From: Terriglobales bacterium
GTDB lineage: Bacteria; Acidobacteriota; Terriglobia; Terriglobales; Acidobacteriaceae
DNA length: 64,000 nt
Assembly: GCA_035691485.1 (NCBI GenBank)
Contig: DASSIZ010000069.1
Coordinates: forward strand, 186,001-250,000
Reading direction: 5' to 3'
In this document: positions 1 to 8,977 of the stretch, one piece after another
Layout: each line of letters opens with the position of its first letter
Position numbering within the stretch: position 1 is the first letter of the stretch
Made by a program: the position numbers and the translations under genes
The notes under the pieces: generated by a model
What the model was told of the DNA's origin: nothing
The model's database searches: none
Seen by the model: only the letters and a program-made list of their open reading frames with translations

Positions 1-128
1 CCGCTGATCCACTTGGCCCTTCCGACAACGCGGTTCCACCACGGCCACTCTTCCAGCTTCTGAAACTTTTGCCAGACGTGTTCCGGCTTACACTTCGCGG
101 TCACGGCGTATTCCAACCTGGTTGCCAT
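1..128 (-). CDS. SRPBCC/START-family protein, N-terminal fragment (cut by window edge)
   Basis: An ATG at 126-128 on the minus strand opens a frame that stays open to the window edge, giving the first 42 residues. The peptide runs MATRLEYAV, then a segment with KPEHVWQKF and a tryptophan-rich EEWPWWNRVV. This pattern (a first beta strand, then xxVWxxFxxxExWPxW) is typical of the first strand and helix of polyketide-cyclase/START-like (SRPBCC) proteins, which bind small hydrophobic ligands in a helix-grip cavity. A GGGGG stretch lies about 12 bases upstream of the ATG. The C-terminus lies outside the window, so ligand and role cannot be judged. Confidence 0.6.
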   Translation of the reverse strand, partial: MATRLEYAVTAKCKPEHVWQKFQKLEEWPWWNRVVGRAKWIS

Positions 129-183
129 CGCTCGGAGTTCCCCCACCGTACTTGTTCAGAAGCCGAGACCTGACCGCTGACTC

Positions 184-1275
184 CTACCGACTCCCGACCA
201 CTTCTTGTACCGCTTGCACCGCCCGCTCGCAGGCCGCCCGGTCCACGTCCATGTGAGTGACAAACCGCACCAGTTCATTGTTCACCGAACCGCACAGGAC
301 ATTCTTCTCGGCCAGCCGCCGCGCGAACTCGCCGGACGTCATTCCGGTCCTGCTGATGTCGCAAACCAGAATGTTGGTCATGACCTTGGCGGGATCAATC
401 TTGATGCCCGGCAAACGCGCCAGGCCTTCCGCCAGAAATTTCGCATTCTCATGATCGACGTGCAGCCGCTTCGGCATCTCCTCCAACGCAATGAGTCCAG
501 CCGCGGCCAGCACGCCCGCCTGCCGCATCCCGCCCCCGAGGGCCTTGCGATACACCCGCGCCTGCGTAATGAACTGCTTGCTTCCCACCAGGAGCGACCC
601 CACCGGCGCACCCAGCCCCTTGGACAGGCAGAACATCACCGAATCAAATTTGCGAGTGATATCCGCCACCGGCCGGCGCAGCGCCACCGACGCGTTGAAC
701 ACGCGCGCGCCGTCCAGGTGCACCGGCAAGCCGGCGGCATGCGCGCCTTCGCAAATCTCGTCCGCAATGACCTGCGGATACACCGTGCCGCCTCCCATGT
801 TGTGCGTGTTTTCCAGCGCCACGAGCCCGGTCTGCGCGTAGTAGTAAGTTTTGGGCGAAATCTTGCGCTCGATCTGTGGCCAGCGCAGGATGCCATCCTC
901 ACCGTAAATCGGCCGCGCCAGGCAGCCGGAAAAATGCGCCATCATCGCCATCTCGTAATTGAAGACGTGGCCGCGCTCGTCGCAAATCACTTCCTGCCCC
1001 GGCCGCGTGTGAATCTTGATCGCGATCGTGTTGCCCATGCTCCCACTGGGAACGAAGATCGCGGCTTCGCGTTCGAAAACTTCTGCGGCGCGTCGCTCCA
1101 GGCGATTGATGGTCGGATCCTCGCCGTACACGTCGTCTCCGACCTCCGCCTCCGCCATGGCGCGGCGCATCTCCGGCGTCGGCTTGGTTACGGTATCGCT
1201 GCGCAGGTCAACCGTGGTTATGCGTGCGCGCTGGTCGGCGTTTTCCTTTGCTGTCGTCGAGGTGATGCTGCTCAT
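184..1275 (-). CDS. ltaE: Low-specificity L-threonine aldolase
   Basis: This is a cytosolic PLP enzyme that splits L-threonine or L-allo-threonine into glycine and acetaldehyde. The 363 residues match the usual family length with an N-terminal extension of about 20. Residues 22-31 carry the family opening [10 protein letters not shown], followed by [10 protein letters not shown] (about 46-55). The substrate/PLP loop FVPSGSMGN is at about 74-82. The lysine that forms the Schiff base is in [12 protein letters not shown] (Lys219). The ATG at 1275 follows a GGGAAA stretch. The gene stands alone, head to tail with the START-like fragment at the window edge. No regulatory sign is visible. Confidence 0.93.
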   Translation of the reverse strand: MSSITSTTAKENADQRARITTVDLRSDTVTKPTPEMRRAMAEAEVGDDVYGEDPTINRLERRAAEVFEREAAIFVPSGSMGNTIAIKIHTRPGQEVICDERGHVFNYEMAMMAHFSGCLARPIYGEDGILRWPQIERKISPKTYYYAQTGLVALENTHNMGGGTVYPQVIADEICEGAHAAGLPVHLDGARVFNASVALRRPVADITRKFDSVMFCLSKGLGAPVGSLLVGSKQFITQARVYRKALGGGMRQAGVLAAAGLIALEEMPKRLHVDHENAKFLAEGLARLPGIKIDPAKVMTNILVCDISRTGMTSGEFARRLAEKNVLCGSVNNELVRFVTHMDVDRAACERAVQAVQEVVGSR

Positions 1276-1344
1276 GGGATTTCCCGTTGGTGATCAGACA
1301 TCAAAGGGGCCAGTCTAATGAATCCGCATGGGCGGATGCAAAGT

Positions 1345-1713
1345 TCACCGTGGTTTGCTTGCGGCCTGGATCAGAATGACATTGTGACCTTCAGGATCGT
1401 GCAGTACAGCCCAAGTGGGTGGGCCTCCTGTTGTGCGGGAAACGCTTTCCAGAATTCGATCTCCAAGCTTTCCGAGCATTGCGCCCAGATCTGCCACCTC
1501 AATAAACACCACCGCTTTGTCGGCCGACGGATACGTTTCCACGCCCTTTCGTTCCAGGCACAAAAACGCTTGCAAGCCGTCGAACTTTGCATGATGCGCG
1601 GGGACATGTTCTGTGAGCGGCGAGCCGAGAACGTCGCGATAGAACTCTTTCGCCGCTTGCAGCCGCTCGAAGTAGATTTCGAAACCCATGATGCGCGGCG
1701 TATCGCTGCTCAT
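1345..1713 (-). CDS. Glyoxalase/VOC-superfamily protein
   Basis: A 122-residue single-module vicinal-oxygen-chelate protein. It shows the two beta-alpha-beta-beta-beta halves of the fold: a first strand GFEIYFERLQAAKEFYRDVLG at residues 10-30, and a last strand with HDPEGHNVILIQ at about 104-115, where VOC proteins often carry metal ligands. It may be a lyase, dioxygenase or small-molecule resistance protein; substrate cannot be told from sequence. Its ATG overlaps the stop codon of hemW by four bases (ATGA), so the two genes are translationally coupled on the minus strand. Confidence 0.8.
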   Translation of the reverse strand: MSSDTPRIMGFEIYFERLQAAKEFYRDVLGSPLTEHVPAHHAKFDGLQAFLCLERKGVETYPSADKAVVFIEVADLGAMLGKLGDRILESVSRTTGGPPTWAVLHDPEGHNVILIQAASKPR

Positions 1714-3020
1714 GTTTTCCTCGCGACGCGCGTTTCCGGCTGTTCCGTCGTCACAAATTCCTGAAATACCTCATTCGACAGCAAGCGCCCGCGCGCCGTC
1801 AGACGCGTAACGCCATCGCTGACCTCAAGCAGCCCCAACGACCTCAGCTCCGCGATCTGCTCGCGAAACATCGTCGCCGCCTCCGGACCGTACCGCTCCG
1901 CCAATTCATTGGCATGCAATCCGCGGTTCAAACGCAAGCCCAGGAAATATGCCTCTTCCAGCGCTGCCGCATACCCCACTTCTTTGCGCTCGTGCGGCGT
2001 TCCGCTCAGGTACGGTTCCAGGGTGTCTGCAGTGGCCAGCCGCACCGACTCCACCCCCATGCGCGCATAGAAACAGGAATCGTGAGACTCCCGCGCTCCG
2101 CCGAAATTCGGCGCGTGCTCCAGGTAATTACTGATCTCGCTCTCCATGGCGGCGCGCGCCTGCCGCAAATCCGATCCCAGCATGGAATGCGCGTCCACAC
2201 CGAAGCCAAAATAGGGCTGGCGAGTCCAGTACTTCAGGTTGTGCCGCGATTGCCGGCCGTCGCGAGCGAAATTCGAAATTTCATACTGCTGGACGCCGGC
2301 TGCGTTCAGCCGCTCGCACGCCTGCAGGTACAAGTCCGCGGTGACGTCGTCGTCCGGCACGAAGTGCGCGTGGTATCGCTGTCCGCCGGCAATCAGTTCC
2401 CTTCCCAGCCGGGAGTCCTCGTCTACCTCCAGCATGTACACGCTGACGTGAGGCACGCCGCTGGCAATCGTCTCCGACAGCGAAGACTCCCAGCTTTGGC
2501 GCGTCTGATGTGGAAGTCCGGCAATCAGGTCGATGCTGATGTTGGCGATCCCCGCCGCCCGCAGCCGCGCCAGGTCGTCCAACACGATCGCACGCGTGTG
2601 CAACCGCCCGACGCTCGCCGATTCTTCGTCCACGAACGACTGCACCCCCAGGCTGACGCGGTTCACGCCGCAGCGCACCAGGCCCTGAAGCATCTCCCCC
2701 GTTATTGTGCCGGGCGCGCACTCGACGGTGACCTCGGCGCCTTCACGCACGCGGAATTTGTCGCGCACGCAGGCAAACATGCGCTCCAGGCCGCTGGGTT
2801 CGAGGACTGTTGGCGTTCCTCCCCCCAGGTAAATGGAATCAACATCGCGCTCAAACCTCCCGCCGACTTCCGCCGCCAGTTGCTCCGCTGCTGCGATATC
2901 GGCGCACACCCGTTCTACGTAACGTGCAAACACCGCGCGCGACACCACTCCCGAAGCGAAGTTGCAGAACGAGCACTTGGTCCGGCAAAAGGGGACGGAG
3001 ATGTAGATGCCGAGGGCCAC
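1710..3020 (-). CDS. hemW: HemW-type radical SAM protein (coproporphyrinogen-oxidase-like heme chaperone)
   Basis: A 436-residue radical SAM protein of the HemN/HemW family. The 4Fe-4S motif CxxxCxxC is at Cys12, Cys16 and Cys19 inside the opening YISVPFCRTKCSFCNF, and a GGGTP motif follows at about residues 67-71. The C-terminal half carries the HemN-C winged-helix-like region (GLRLNRGLHANELAERYG). In experimentally studied relatives, short HemN-like proteins with this opening are heme chaperones, not true coproporphyrinogen dehydrogenases, so heme insertion is the likelier role. It is the first gene of a two-gene unit with the VOC protein. Its ATG is at 3018-3020, about 50 bases beyond the end of the TonB receptor gene. 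Confidence 0.85.
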   Translation of the reverse strand: MALGIYISVPFCRTKCSFCNFASGVVSRAVFARYVERVCADIAAAEQLAAEVGGRFERDVDSIYLGGGTPTVLEPSGLERMFACVRDKFRVREGAEVTVECAPGTITGEMLQGLVRCGVNRVSLGVQSFVDEESASVGRLHTRAIVLDDLARLRAAGIANISIDLIAGLPHQTRQSWESSLSETIASGVPHVSVYMLEVDEDSRLGRELIAGGQRYHAHFVPDDDVTADLYLQACERLNAAGVQQYEISNFARDGRQSRHNLKYWTRQPYFGFGVDAHSMLGSDLRQARAAMESEISNYLEHAPNFGGARESHDSCFYARMGVESVRLATADTLEPYLSGTPHERKEVGYAAALEEAYFLGLRLNRGLHANELAERYGPEAATMFREQIAELRSLGLLEVSDGVTRLTARGRLLSNEVFQEFVTTEQPETRVARKT

Positions 3021-3068
3021 TACCTCAATTATCCCAGACGCGATGATGGTTGGGCAGGCTGCTGACCG

Positions 3069-6000
3069 TTAGAAGCTCGCGCGCACGGCGAATTGAATCT
3101 GTCGCGGCGCGTAGGCGCTGGTGGGCGACAGGAAGCCTCTGCTCGCCCGAAATGAGGCTGGATACTGCTTTCCGGCCGCGGTTACGTCTCCCTGCACGAA
3201 AGTCGCTGCCGTATTCAGGAAGCCGTCGTCGGAAATGTCCACTCGCCGGTTGGCGCGGTTCATGAGATTGAAGCTTTCCGCCAGGAACTCCAGCTTCCAT
3301 CGGTCGCGAACCAGCAACCGCCGGGAAATCCGCAAGTTCGTCGTAGCGTAATCCGGCCCGGTAAACGCGTTGCGCCGATATCCCGGCAGGCGATCGTTGT
3401 AAGTGTTGCTATCCCCGTTCGCATCGCCGATGATCCGCGCGCTCACCGGCCTGCCACTGCCGACCGTCACCACGCCGGCGATTTTCCAATCGTTGAACAG
3501 CCATCGCAGCGTTGGCCGGTCCTGATGAAAGGGCTGCGGTTCCAGCGTCCACGCCGCCGGAAGCGGTGCCGCTGGTCGCTTGTGCCCGGCCCCCACTCGC
3601 TGTTGGGGGAATAAGAGTTCTGCACCGTTGCCGGCCTGCCGACCACGAGCGCGTCCTGGCCATCGTCCATGGCGCGCGACCACGTGTATGCCAGGCGCAT
3701 TCCGAAGCCGTGGTGCATGCGCCGGCGCAACGAAACGGTTAACCCGTGATACGTGCTGGTGGCTGCGCTTTCAAATACGTTGACCGAACCGAGCTGCGGC
3801 ATCGGGCGCAGCACCTCACCGACGCACGGCGGGAACGGACAGCTCAACGAGCGCACAGTTTCCAGCGGCGCGAAAGAATCAATCGTGTAGTAGCCGAGCA
3901 GGTTCGCTCCCGATTCGTCGTATACCGGGTAGGTCACCGGCTCGGGCGGGGGCAGGTTTACGTCGCGCGCGCGAATCAGGTGCATGCCCCGCACATACAA
4001 GTAATTCACGCCGACCGCGGTGCGAGTGCCGATCTCCTTCTCGACGCTGAGACTGCTCTGCTGTACCACCGGGATTTGGAAGTTATGCGCGAACGCCGAT
4101 ATTTCGGTCGTCGTGTGGCTCAGCAGCGCCGCCGGTGGGGTACAACTCGTCGCCGAGGTCGCGCACGAGACCAGCGGGTAGGGGTAGGTTGGGAACAGCG
4201 GCCGGTCTGCCTGCTGTGCGGTGCTGAGCATCAGGTGCATCTGCTGCGCGCCATTTTGGGTTTCGATCGACGAGGTGTACATCGAAGGGATGCGCGTATA
4301 GAAAAGCCCGTAGCCGCCTCGAACGATGATGGGCCTGCGATCCCCGATGGAGTAAGCGAAGCCGAGGCGGGGCGCGACATTGTTGCGGTCCACCGGGACC
4401 CTTCCCGAGTCGGGATAGTAAGAGTTCGATACCAGCTCGTCGGTGCGAAAGCCCTGGAAGTCGTAGCGGACGCCCAGGGTCACGCCCAAGTGGTCGGTGA
4501 CGCGAATCGTGTCCTGCGCGAAGGCGGCGTACTCGGTAGTGTCCGGATGCGACACCGCGGTCCCAAAATTCTGGATGTAGTAATGCGGCACCATGTGCGC
4601 GTATGCCCGAAGTGGCGTGATCCGCATGCCGTACGTGACCGGCTCGAACGTCCAGGGGTCCACGGTCACGTCGTCGAAGATGTACTCGCCGCCGAACAGC
4701 GATGGGAAGAAATTGTAGATCCAGGTTTTGAGCAGGTCGCCGCCGATTTTGATGGAGTGCCGCCGCCCCCCGAAGGCAAGGGTCTCGGCGGCGTGCAGGC
4801 GGTGCTCGCGCGTCGTGCGCGGCAGGATCGAGGAACGGCCGAAGCCGTCCATGACGTCGTAAATCCGCGTCAGCGGAAAAGCGGAATTCGGATACGACTG
4901 CTGCAGGTCGCGCGAGAACTGCACGCGAAGATTGCTGGTCAAGCTGCTGGTAAGCGCGCTGGCCAAGGTTACGGAAGCGGTCTCGGTCGCCACGTCTTCT
5001 TCGCCGTTCTCGTTCACCGCGTAGGTCGTAATCGGGCTGGCAGGGTCGAAGAAGACATTATTCGCGCCGTAATATCGCGACGTGTTTACCCGGGAGCTCA
5101 GGTGATGCCGCGGCGTGATGGCTACATCCACCTTGGCAAAGCCCGCATTGCCCAGCAGTCGCGAACGGAACTGCCCGCCCATCTGCGACAGGGCTGCCGC
5201 CGTCGACATCACCAGGCCGTAATCGCTGGACTCGTAGTCATTCACCGACGGCACCAGCGTCGACGAACCGTTCAGGAAATGAACGATGGTTGGCACCTGA
5301 AAAATGTGCTGGTCGAAGCCGGCAAAGAAAAACGCACGGTTCTTCTTGATCGGACCGCTCAAAGTCGCACCGAATTGGTGTTGCCGGTCGAGTGGTTTGA
5401 AACCGACATATGCCGGGGTCGCGTTGAAGCCGCTGTCGCGCAGGTAATAGAAGCCCGTGCCGTGCAGGTAGTTGGAGCCGCTGCGGGTCACCACGTTGAT
5501 GACCGCCCCGCCGGCGCGCCCCAGTTCCGCACCGTAGGTATTGGAAGACACCCGGAACTCCTGGATCACCTCATTGCTGAACTGGTAGGGAGCGCGGTAG
5601 CGCCCCCGCGCCTGTGCGAAAAAGGCGTTGTTATTGTCTGCGCCGTCCACCATGTAACTGGAGTACACGCCGCGAGTGCCGCCGTAGGCCAGGTCGCCGT
5701 TAGTCGCTGAGGTCAGCGATCTTGGATCGGTGGTCAGGTTCGGCGTCAGCAGCGCCAGGTCGGCGAAGCGGCGGCCATTCAGCGGCAGGTCGGATATGTC
5801 TTCTTCATTCAGCACCGTGGAAATAGGGCTGGTTTCGGTGGCGACAACCGTGCTCATTTCGCCCGTGACTTCCACCGTCTGCTGTTGGATAGCCAGGCGC
5901 AACTTCACTGTGAGTTCGATCACCCCGCCGACTTCGACCTTCACCGCCTGTTCCGCCGGCGCCATGCCTGCGGCTTCCACGCGGACCAGGTACTCACCGG

Positions 6001-6280
6001 GCTCGAGTAAGGGAACGGAAAAGCTCCCCTCGTCGTTCGTCGCCGTCCGGCGCGTCCATCCTTTAGCGATGACCCTGACGACTACACTCGCGCCTGCCAC
6101 GCGCGCCCCGGCAGCGTCGTCCACCACGCCGCGAATCGTGCCGGTGGCCGAATCCTGGGCAATCGACACGGCGGGCAGGCAAACGCACAGGACGATTGAC
6201 GCCAGGCACGCTATGAACCATCGGCAACGAGGGATGCCCGAGGTCCCTGGTCGGCGGCCCGCTTGTCTTAGGCCTTGCAC
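3069..6280 (-). CDS. Oar-like TonB-dependent outer-membrane receptor, interrupted by a one-base frameshift
   Basis: The gene encodes about 1070 residues once a single-base frameshift near 3552-3562 is corrected. A GTG at 6278-6280 preceded by AGGAG at five bases is preferred over the further-upstream in-frame GTG at 6313. A signal peptide follows, with a hydrophobic core and cleavage after VSIA. Then come a CarboxypepD_reg-like beta-sandwich (TGTIRGVVDD onward), a plug with DLPLNGRRFADL and VDGADNNNAFF, and a long 22-strand type beta-barrel. Upstream of the break the frame ends with TSDQRHRF; the expected continuation WTLEPQPFHQD and the barrel end (IQFAVRASF) sit in the next frame. Such receptors import large substrates, often glycans, in Acidobacteriota. 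A sequencing error or a real mutation are both possible. Confidence 0.85.
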
Positions 6281-6384
6281 CTGTTCTCCTAAAGGAACAG
6301 GAAGCAATAGCACCGGGACCGCGCCTCATTGTTGCGATAACGCAACTTCGGAAAACTTTGCCACGCCGGCCTCCCAAACTGGGA

Positions 6385-6417
6385 TAAAAAAAGGCGGGCA
6401 GCTCACCACCGCCCACC
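6385..6417 (-). terminator. Rho-independent terminator after the 76-residue ORF
   Basis: Read on the minus strand, a 7-bp stem (GGTGGGC at 6411-6417 with GCCCGCC at 6393-6399, one G-T pair) is followed directly by a run of seven T. It lies 35 bases beyond the stop of the small gene that ends at 6452. Confidence 0.75.
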
Positions 6418-6451
6418 TCTTCCCCCGGCTGGCCTCCATATCAACTTGCTG

Positions 6452-6682
6452 CTACGACGTATTCTTCTCCTCGATCTCTACCACCTTGGCGCGCAGCAAG
6501 CGCGCGCGTTCTGCCGCTTCCTCCGTGGGACCGGCGGCGACCTGCTCCTGCTGGGCCCACGACAACTGCCGCACCAGGTCTGAGTACAGATGCAACAGCC
6601 GCCGGTCTTTCAGGTAACTTAGGGCAGCTCCACCGCCGGCGCCCACGAGGAAGACCCCCAATTCAACGAACGTTTCATCCAC
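6452..6682 (-). CDS. Small membrane-anchored protein of unknown function
   Basis: A 76-residue ORF starting with GTG at 6680-6682. Residues 5-25 form a short hydrophobic, glycine-rich helix (VELGVFLVGAGGGAALSYL) and the rest is a charged amphipathic helix (roughly 30-72), as in small single-span proteins with a coiled-coil tail. No family is recognised. Support comes from the clear intrinsic terminator just downstream; there is no strong ribosome-binding site. It is transcribed away from the hairpin-rich spacer at 6.7-6.84 kb. Confidence 0.5.
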   Translation of the reverse strand: MDETFVELGVFLVGAGGGAALSYLKDRRLLHLYSDLVRQLSWAQQEQVAAGPTEEAAERARLLRAKVVEIEEKNTS

Positions 6683-6714
6683 GCATGTGTTGTAACTCGC
6701 CGCAAGCTCACACC

Positions 6715-6841
6715 CAAGATTTTTTCATCTTGTTTCGAGGTGCCCGCGCCTGTTTTGGCGCCGGTTCCGAAGCGGAACCGTTCTCGCTGCTGAGGCCACC
6801 GAGGAAAACTCTCCTCTAACATCCCCGTGCCCTCGGTGGCC
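6715..6841. other. Cluster of four stem-loops in the spacer between divergent genes
   Basis: Four perfect inverted repeats follow each other: CAAGAT/ATCTTG (6715-6732), GCGCC/GGCGC (6746-6761), CGGTTCCG/CGGAACCG with a 3-base loop (6762-6780), and an 11-bp pair GGCCACCGAGG/CCTCGGTGGCC (6794-6804 and 6831-6841). They lie upstream of both the carbonic-anhydrase-like gene (plus) and the 76-residue ORF (minus). They could be a structured leader or a small RNA. The 4.5S RNA consensus loop is absent and no known RNA family was recognised. Confidence 0.4.
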
Positions 6842-6899
6842 GGCCCCGGCGCAAATCCCGTTTCACGAGTGGGTATGCTATGTTCTTTTCTTTTGCGCC

Positions 6900-7418
6900 A
6901 TGATCCGAAGCTACAAAGGCATCCACCCGCGGGTACCGGCCACGGCGTTCGTGGACGACTCCGCGCAAGTCATTGGCGATGTCACCTTGGGCGAGCACGC
7001 CTCGATCTGGATGAATGCCGTGCTGCGCGGAGACGTGCACTACATCAAAATCGGCGCCCACTCCAACATCCAGGACAACAGCGTCCTGCACGGAATGAAG
7101 GAACAGTGGCCGGTCGAACTGGGCGAATGGGTCACCGTCGGCCACTCGGTCACGCTGCACGGCTGCGTGATCGAGGACAAGTGCCTGATCGGCATGGGCT
7201 CTATCATCCTGAACGGCGCGCGCATCGGAAAGGGCTCGATCATTGCCGCCGGTACGGTGATCCCCGAGGGCACTCATGTCGAGCCTGGCACGCTGTGGAT
7301 GGGCGTCCCCGGCCGCTTCCGCAAGAAACTGGGCCCGGAGGACCAGGAAAACATCATGGCCTACGCCAAACGCTACCTGGAATACAAGGAGTCATATCTG
7401 CGGGAACGAGGCGGGTGA
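6900..7418 (+). CDS. Gamma-carbonic-anhydrase-like hexapeptide-repeat protein
   Basis: A 172-residue left-handed beta-helix protein of the YrdA/PaaY/gamma-CA family. Hexapeptide repeats run from about residue 12 to 135 (VIGDVTLGEHASIW, IGAHSNIQDNSVLHG, VTVGHSVTLHGCVI, IGMGSIILNG, IAAGTVIPEG). The three zinc-binding histidines of the family are present at His64, His82 and His87, so a trimeric metal-bound enzyme is likely. Whether it hydrates CO2 is not certain, because many close relatives are inactive or act on CoA-linked substrates. A C-terminal helix (about 145-170) closes the trimer. The ATG at 6900 lacks a strong ribosome-binding site. It is followed after 141 bases by hisS. Confidence 0.88.
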   Translation: MIRSYKGIHPRVPATAFVDDSAQVIGDVTLGEHASIWMNAVLRGDVHYIKIGAHSNIQDNSVLHGMKEQWPVELGEWVTVGHSVTLHGCVIEDKCLIGMGSIILNGARIGKGSIIAAGTVIPEGTHVEPGTLWMGVPGRFRKKLGPEDQENIMAYAKRYLEYKESYLRERGG

Positions 7419-7559
7419 CTTTGTTGATAACTTCTCCGCATCGAAACTCCTACGAAGCTCAAGCTGTACTTTGCTATAGGACCGGGCCTGAGTCGCAGCC
7501 GTGGCCGACACGATTTGCGCGACGCCGTCAGCCCGAGTTCACTCGAAACTGAACCGAGA

Positions 7560-8840
7560 ATGATCAAGTCCGTCCGAGGAACCCGCGACCTGCTTCCGCC
7601 GGAAACGGCGCTGTGGAACTTTGTCGAGGCCGCCGCGCGTGACGTCTTCCGCGATTACAACTTCCAGGAAATTCGCACGCCCATCCTCGAAGATCTCTCC
7701 TTATTCCAGCGCTCTGTCGGCGAAGAAACCGACATTGTCAGCAAGGAAATGTTTGCCTGGCAGGACCGAGGACGCGCCGAGAGCGACAAAGGCCATTGGC
7801 TCGCTCTGCGCCCCGAAAACACTGCCGGCGTCGTGCGTGCCTTCATCGAGCACAAGCTTTGGGAGCGGCCCGGCGTGCAGAAGCTCTTCTACATCGGCCC
7901 GCAATTCCGCCGCGAGCGCCCGCAGAAGGGCCGCTACCGCCAGTTCTACCAGATCGGCGCCGAGGCCATCGGGCCGCCCGCCGCCGGCACCGAATCGCCC
8001 GCTCGCGATGCCGAAATCCTGGAAATGCTCGCCACCCTGCTCGATCGTCTCGGTATCCAGGGTTGGACGCTGCAGCTCAACTCCGTCGGCTGCGTGCACG
8101 ACCGTCCGCGTTACCATGAAGCCCTGCGCGCCGCCCTCGCGCCCGTGGTCGCCAACATGTGCGCCGACTGCCAGCGTCGGGCCGTCACCAACCCGTTGCG
8201 CGTCTTTGATTGCAAAGTCCTGGAAGACCAGCCTGTCATTGCCACGCTTCCCACCATCGGCCAGTTTCTTGACGAATCCTGCCGCACCCATTTTGCGGAA
8301 GTCCAACGCATCCTTACAGCTCTGGATATCCCTTTCACCCTCAACGAACGCCTCGTCAGGGGCCTCGACTATTACGAAAAGACCGCCTTTGAATTCACCC
8401 ACGGATCGCTGGGCGCGCAAAATGCGATCCTCGGCGGGGGAAGATATGACGGCCTATCCGAGACGCTGGGAGGACCGCGGGCGCCGGGGATCGGGTTTGC
8501 AATCGGCGAGGATCGCCTGATCTTGTCGCTGAAAGAAACGGCGGAGGCGCTGGCCAAGAAGCCGGATGCGTACATCGCGCCGCTGGGATCCGGGATGAAT
8601 GCCGAAGCGGCCAGGCTGGCGCGCCAATTGCGACGTCATGACCTCGTCATCGAGGTTGGCGACGAAACTTTCCGGCTGAAGAAGTCGCTGGAGACGGCGA
8701 GCAAGATCGGCGCGCGATACGTCTTGATCGTCGGCGAAAATGAGGTCAAGGCCGATGCCTTCGCCCTGAAGAATCTGTCCACCGGAGAGCAGGTGACGGT
8801 TCCGCGGGCGCAACTGGCCGCGAGAATTCAAAACCGATAA
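7560..8840 (+). CDS. hisS: Histidyl-tRNA synthetase
   Basis: A class II aminoacyl-tRNA synthetase of 426 residues that charges tRNA-His in the cytosol. The ATG at 7560 is preferred over an in-frame ATG 45 bases earlier because the family starts with KSVRGTRDLLPPE. Motif 2 is visible in FYIGPQFRRERPQKGRYRQF. The two HisRS signatures are RGLDYYEKTAFEF and LGGGRYDGL, and motif 3 is GIGFAIGEDRL. The C-terminal anticodon-binding domain starts near AYIAPLGSGM. All active-site motifs are intact. It is followed by aspS on the same strand, 137 bases on, a common pairing. Confidence 0.97.
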   Translation: MIKSVRGTRDLLPPETALWNFVEAAARDVFRDYNFQEIRTPILEDLSLFQRSVGEETDIVSKEMFAWQDRGRAESDKGHWLALRPENTAGVVRAFIEHKLWERPGVQKLFYIGPQFRRERPQKGRYRQFYQIGAEAIGPPAAGTESPARDAEILEMLATLLDRLGIQGWTLQLNSVGCVHDRPRYHEALRAALAPVVANMCADCQRRAVTNPLRVFDCKVLEDQPVIATLPTIGQFLDESCRTHFAEVQRILTALDIPFTLNERLVRGLDYYEKTAFEFTHGSLGAQNAILGGGRYDGLSETLGGPRAPGIGFAIGEDRLILSLKETAEALAKKPDAYIAPLGSGMNAEAARLARQLRRHDLVIEVGDETFRLKKSLETASKIGARYVLIVGENEVKADAFALKNLSTGEQVTVPRAQLAARIQNR

Positions 8841-8977
8841 TTTTTCCGCCCACTTCGGAACGAGCCGAACGATGTGGACACATCGCAGCCCTGCGGACTG
8901 ACTTCCTCAACATGCTCGCGTGTAGAATTGTTCATTCGCTGGCGAATTGTGAACCGGTTCGCTGGCGCGCAATCATC

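Noticed and set aside
3746-5710. A 654-codon plus-strand open frame opposite the TonB receptor
   Set aside because: It is the antisense shadow of a clear receptor gene; the peptide is Arg/His/Val-rich with no domain and arises from high GC content.
6762-6780. The hairpin CGGTTCCG-AAG-CGGAACCG as part of a 4.5S (SRP) RNA
   Set aside because: The conserved asymmetric loop of SRP RNA (GGAAGGAAGCA type) is not present and the surrounding stems do not match.
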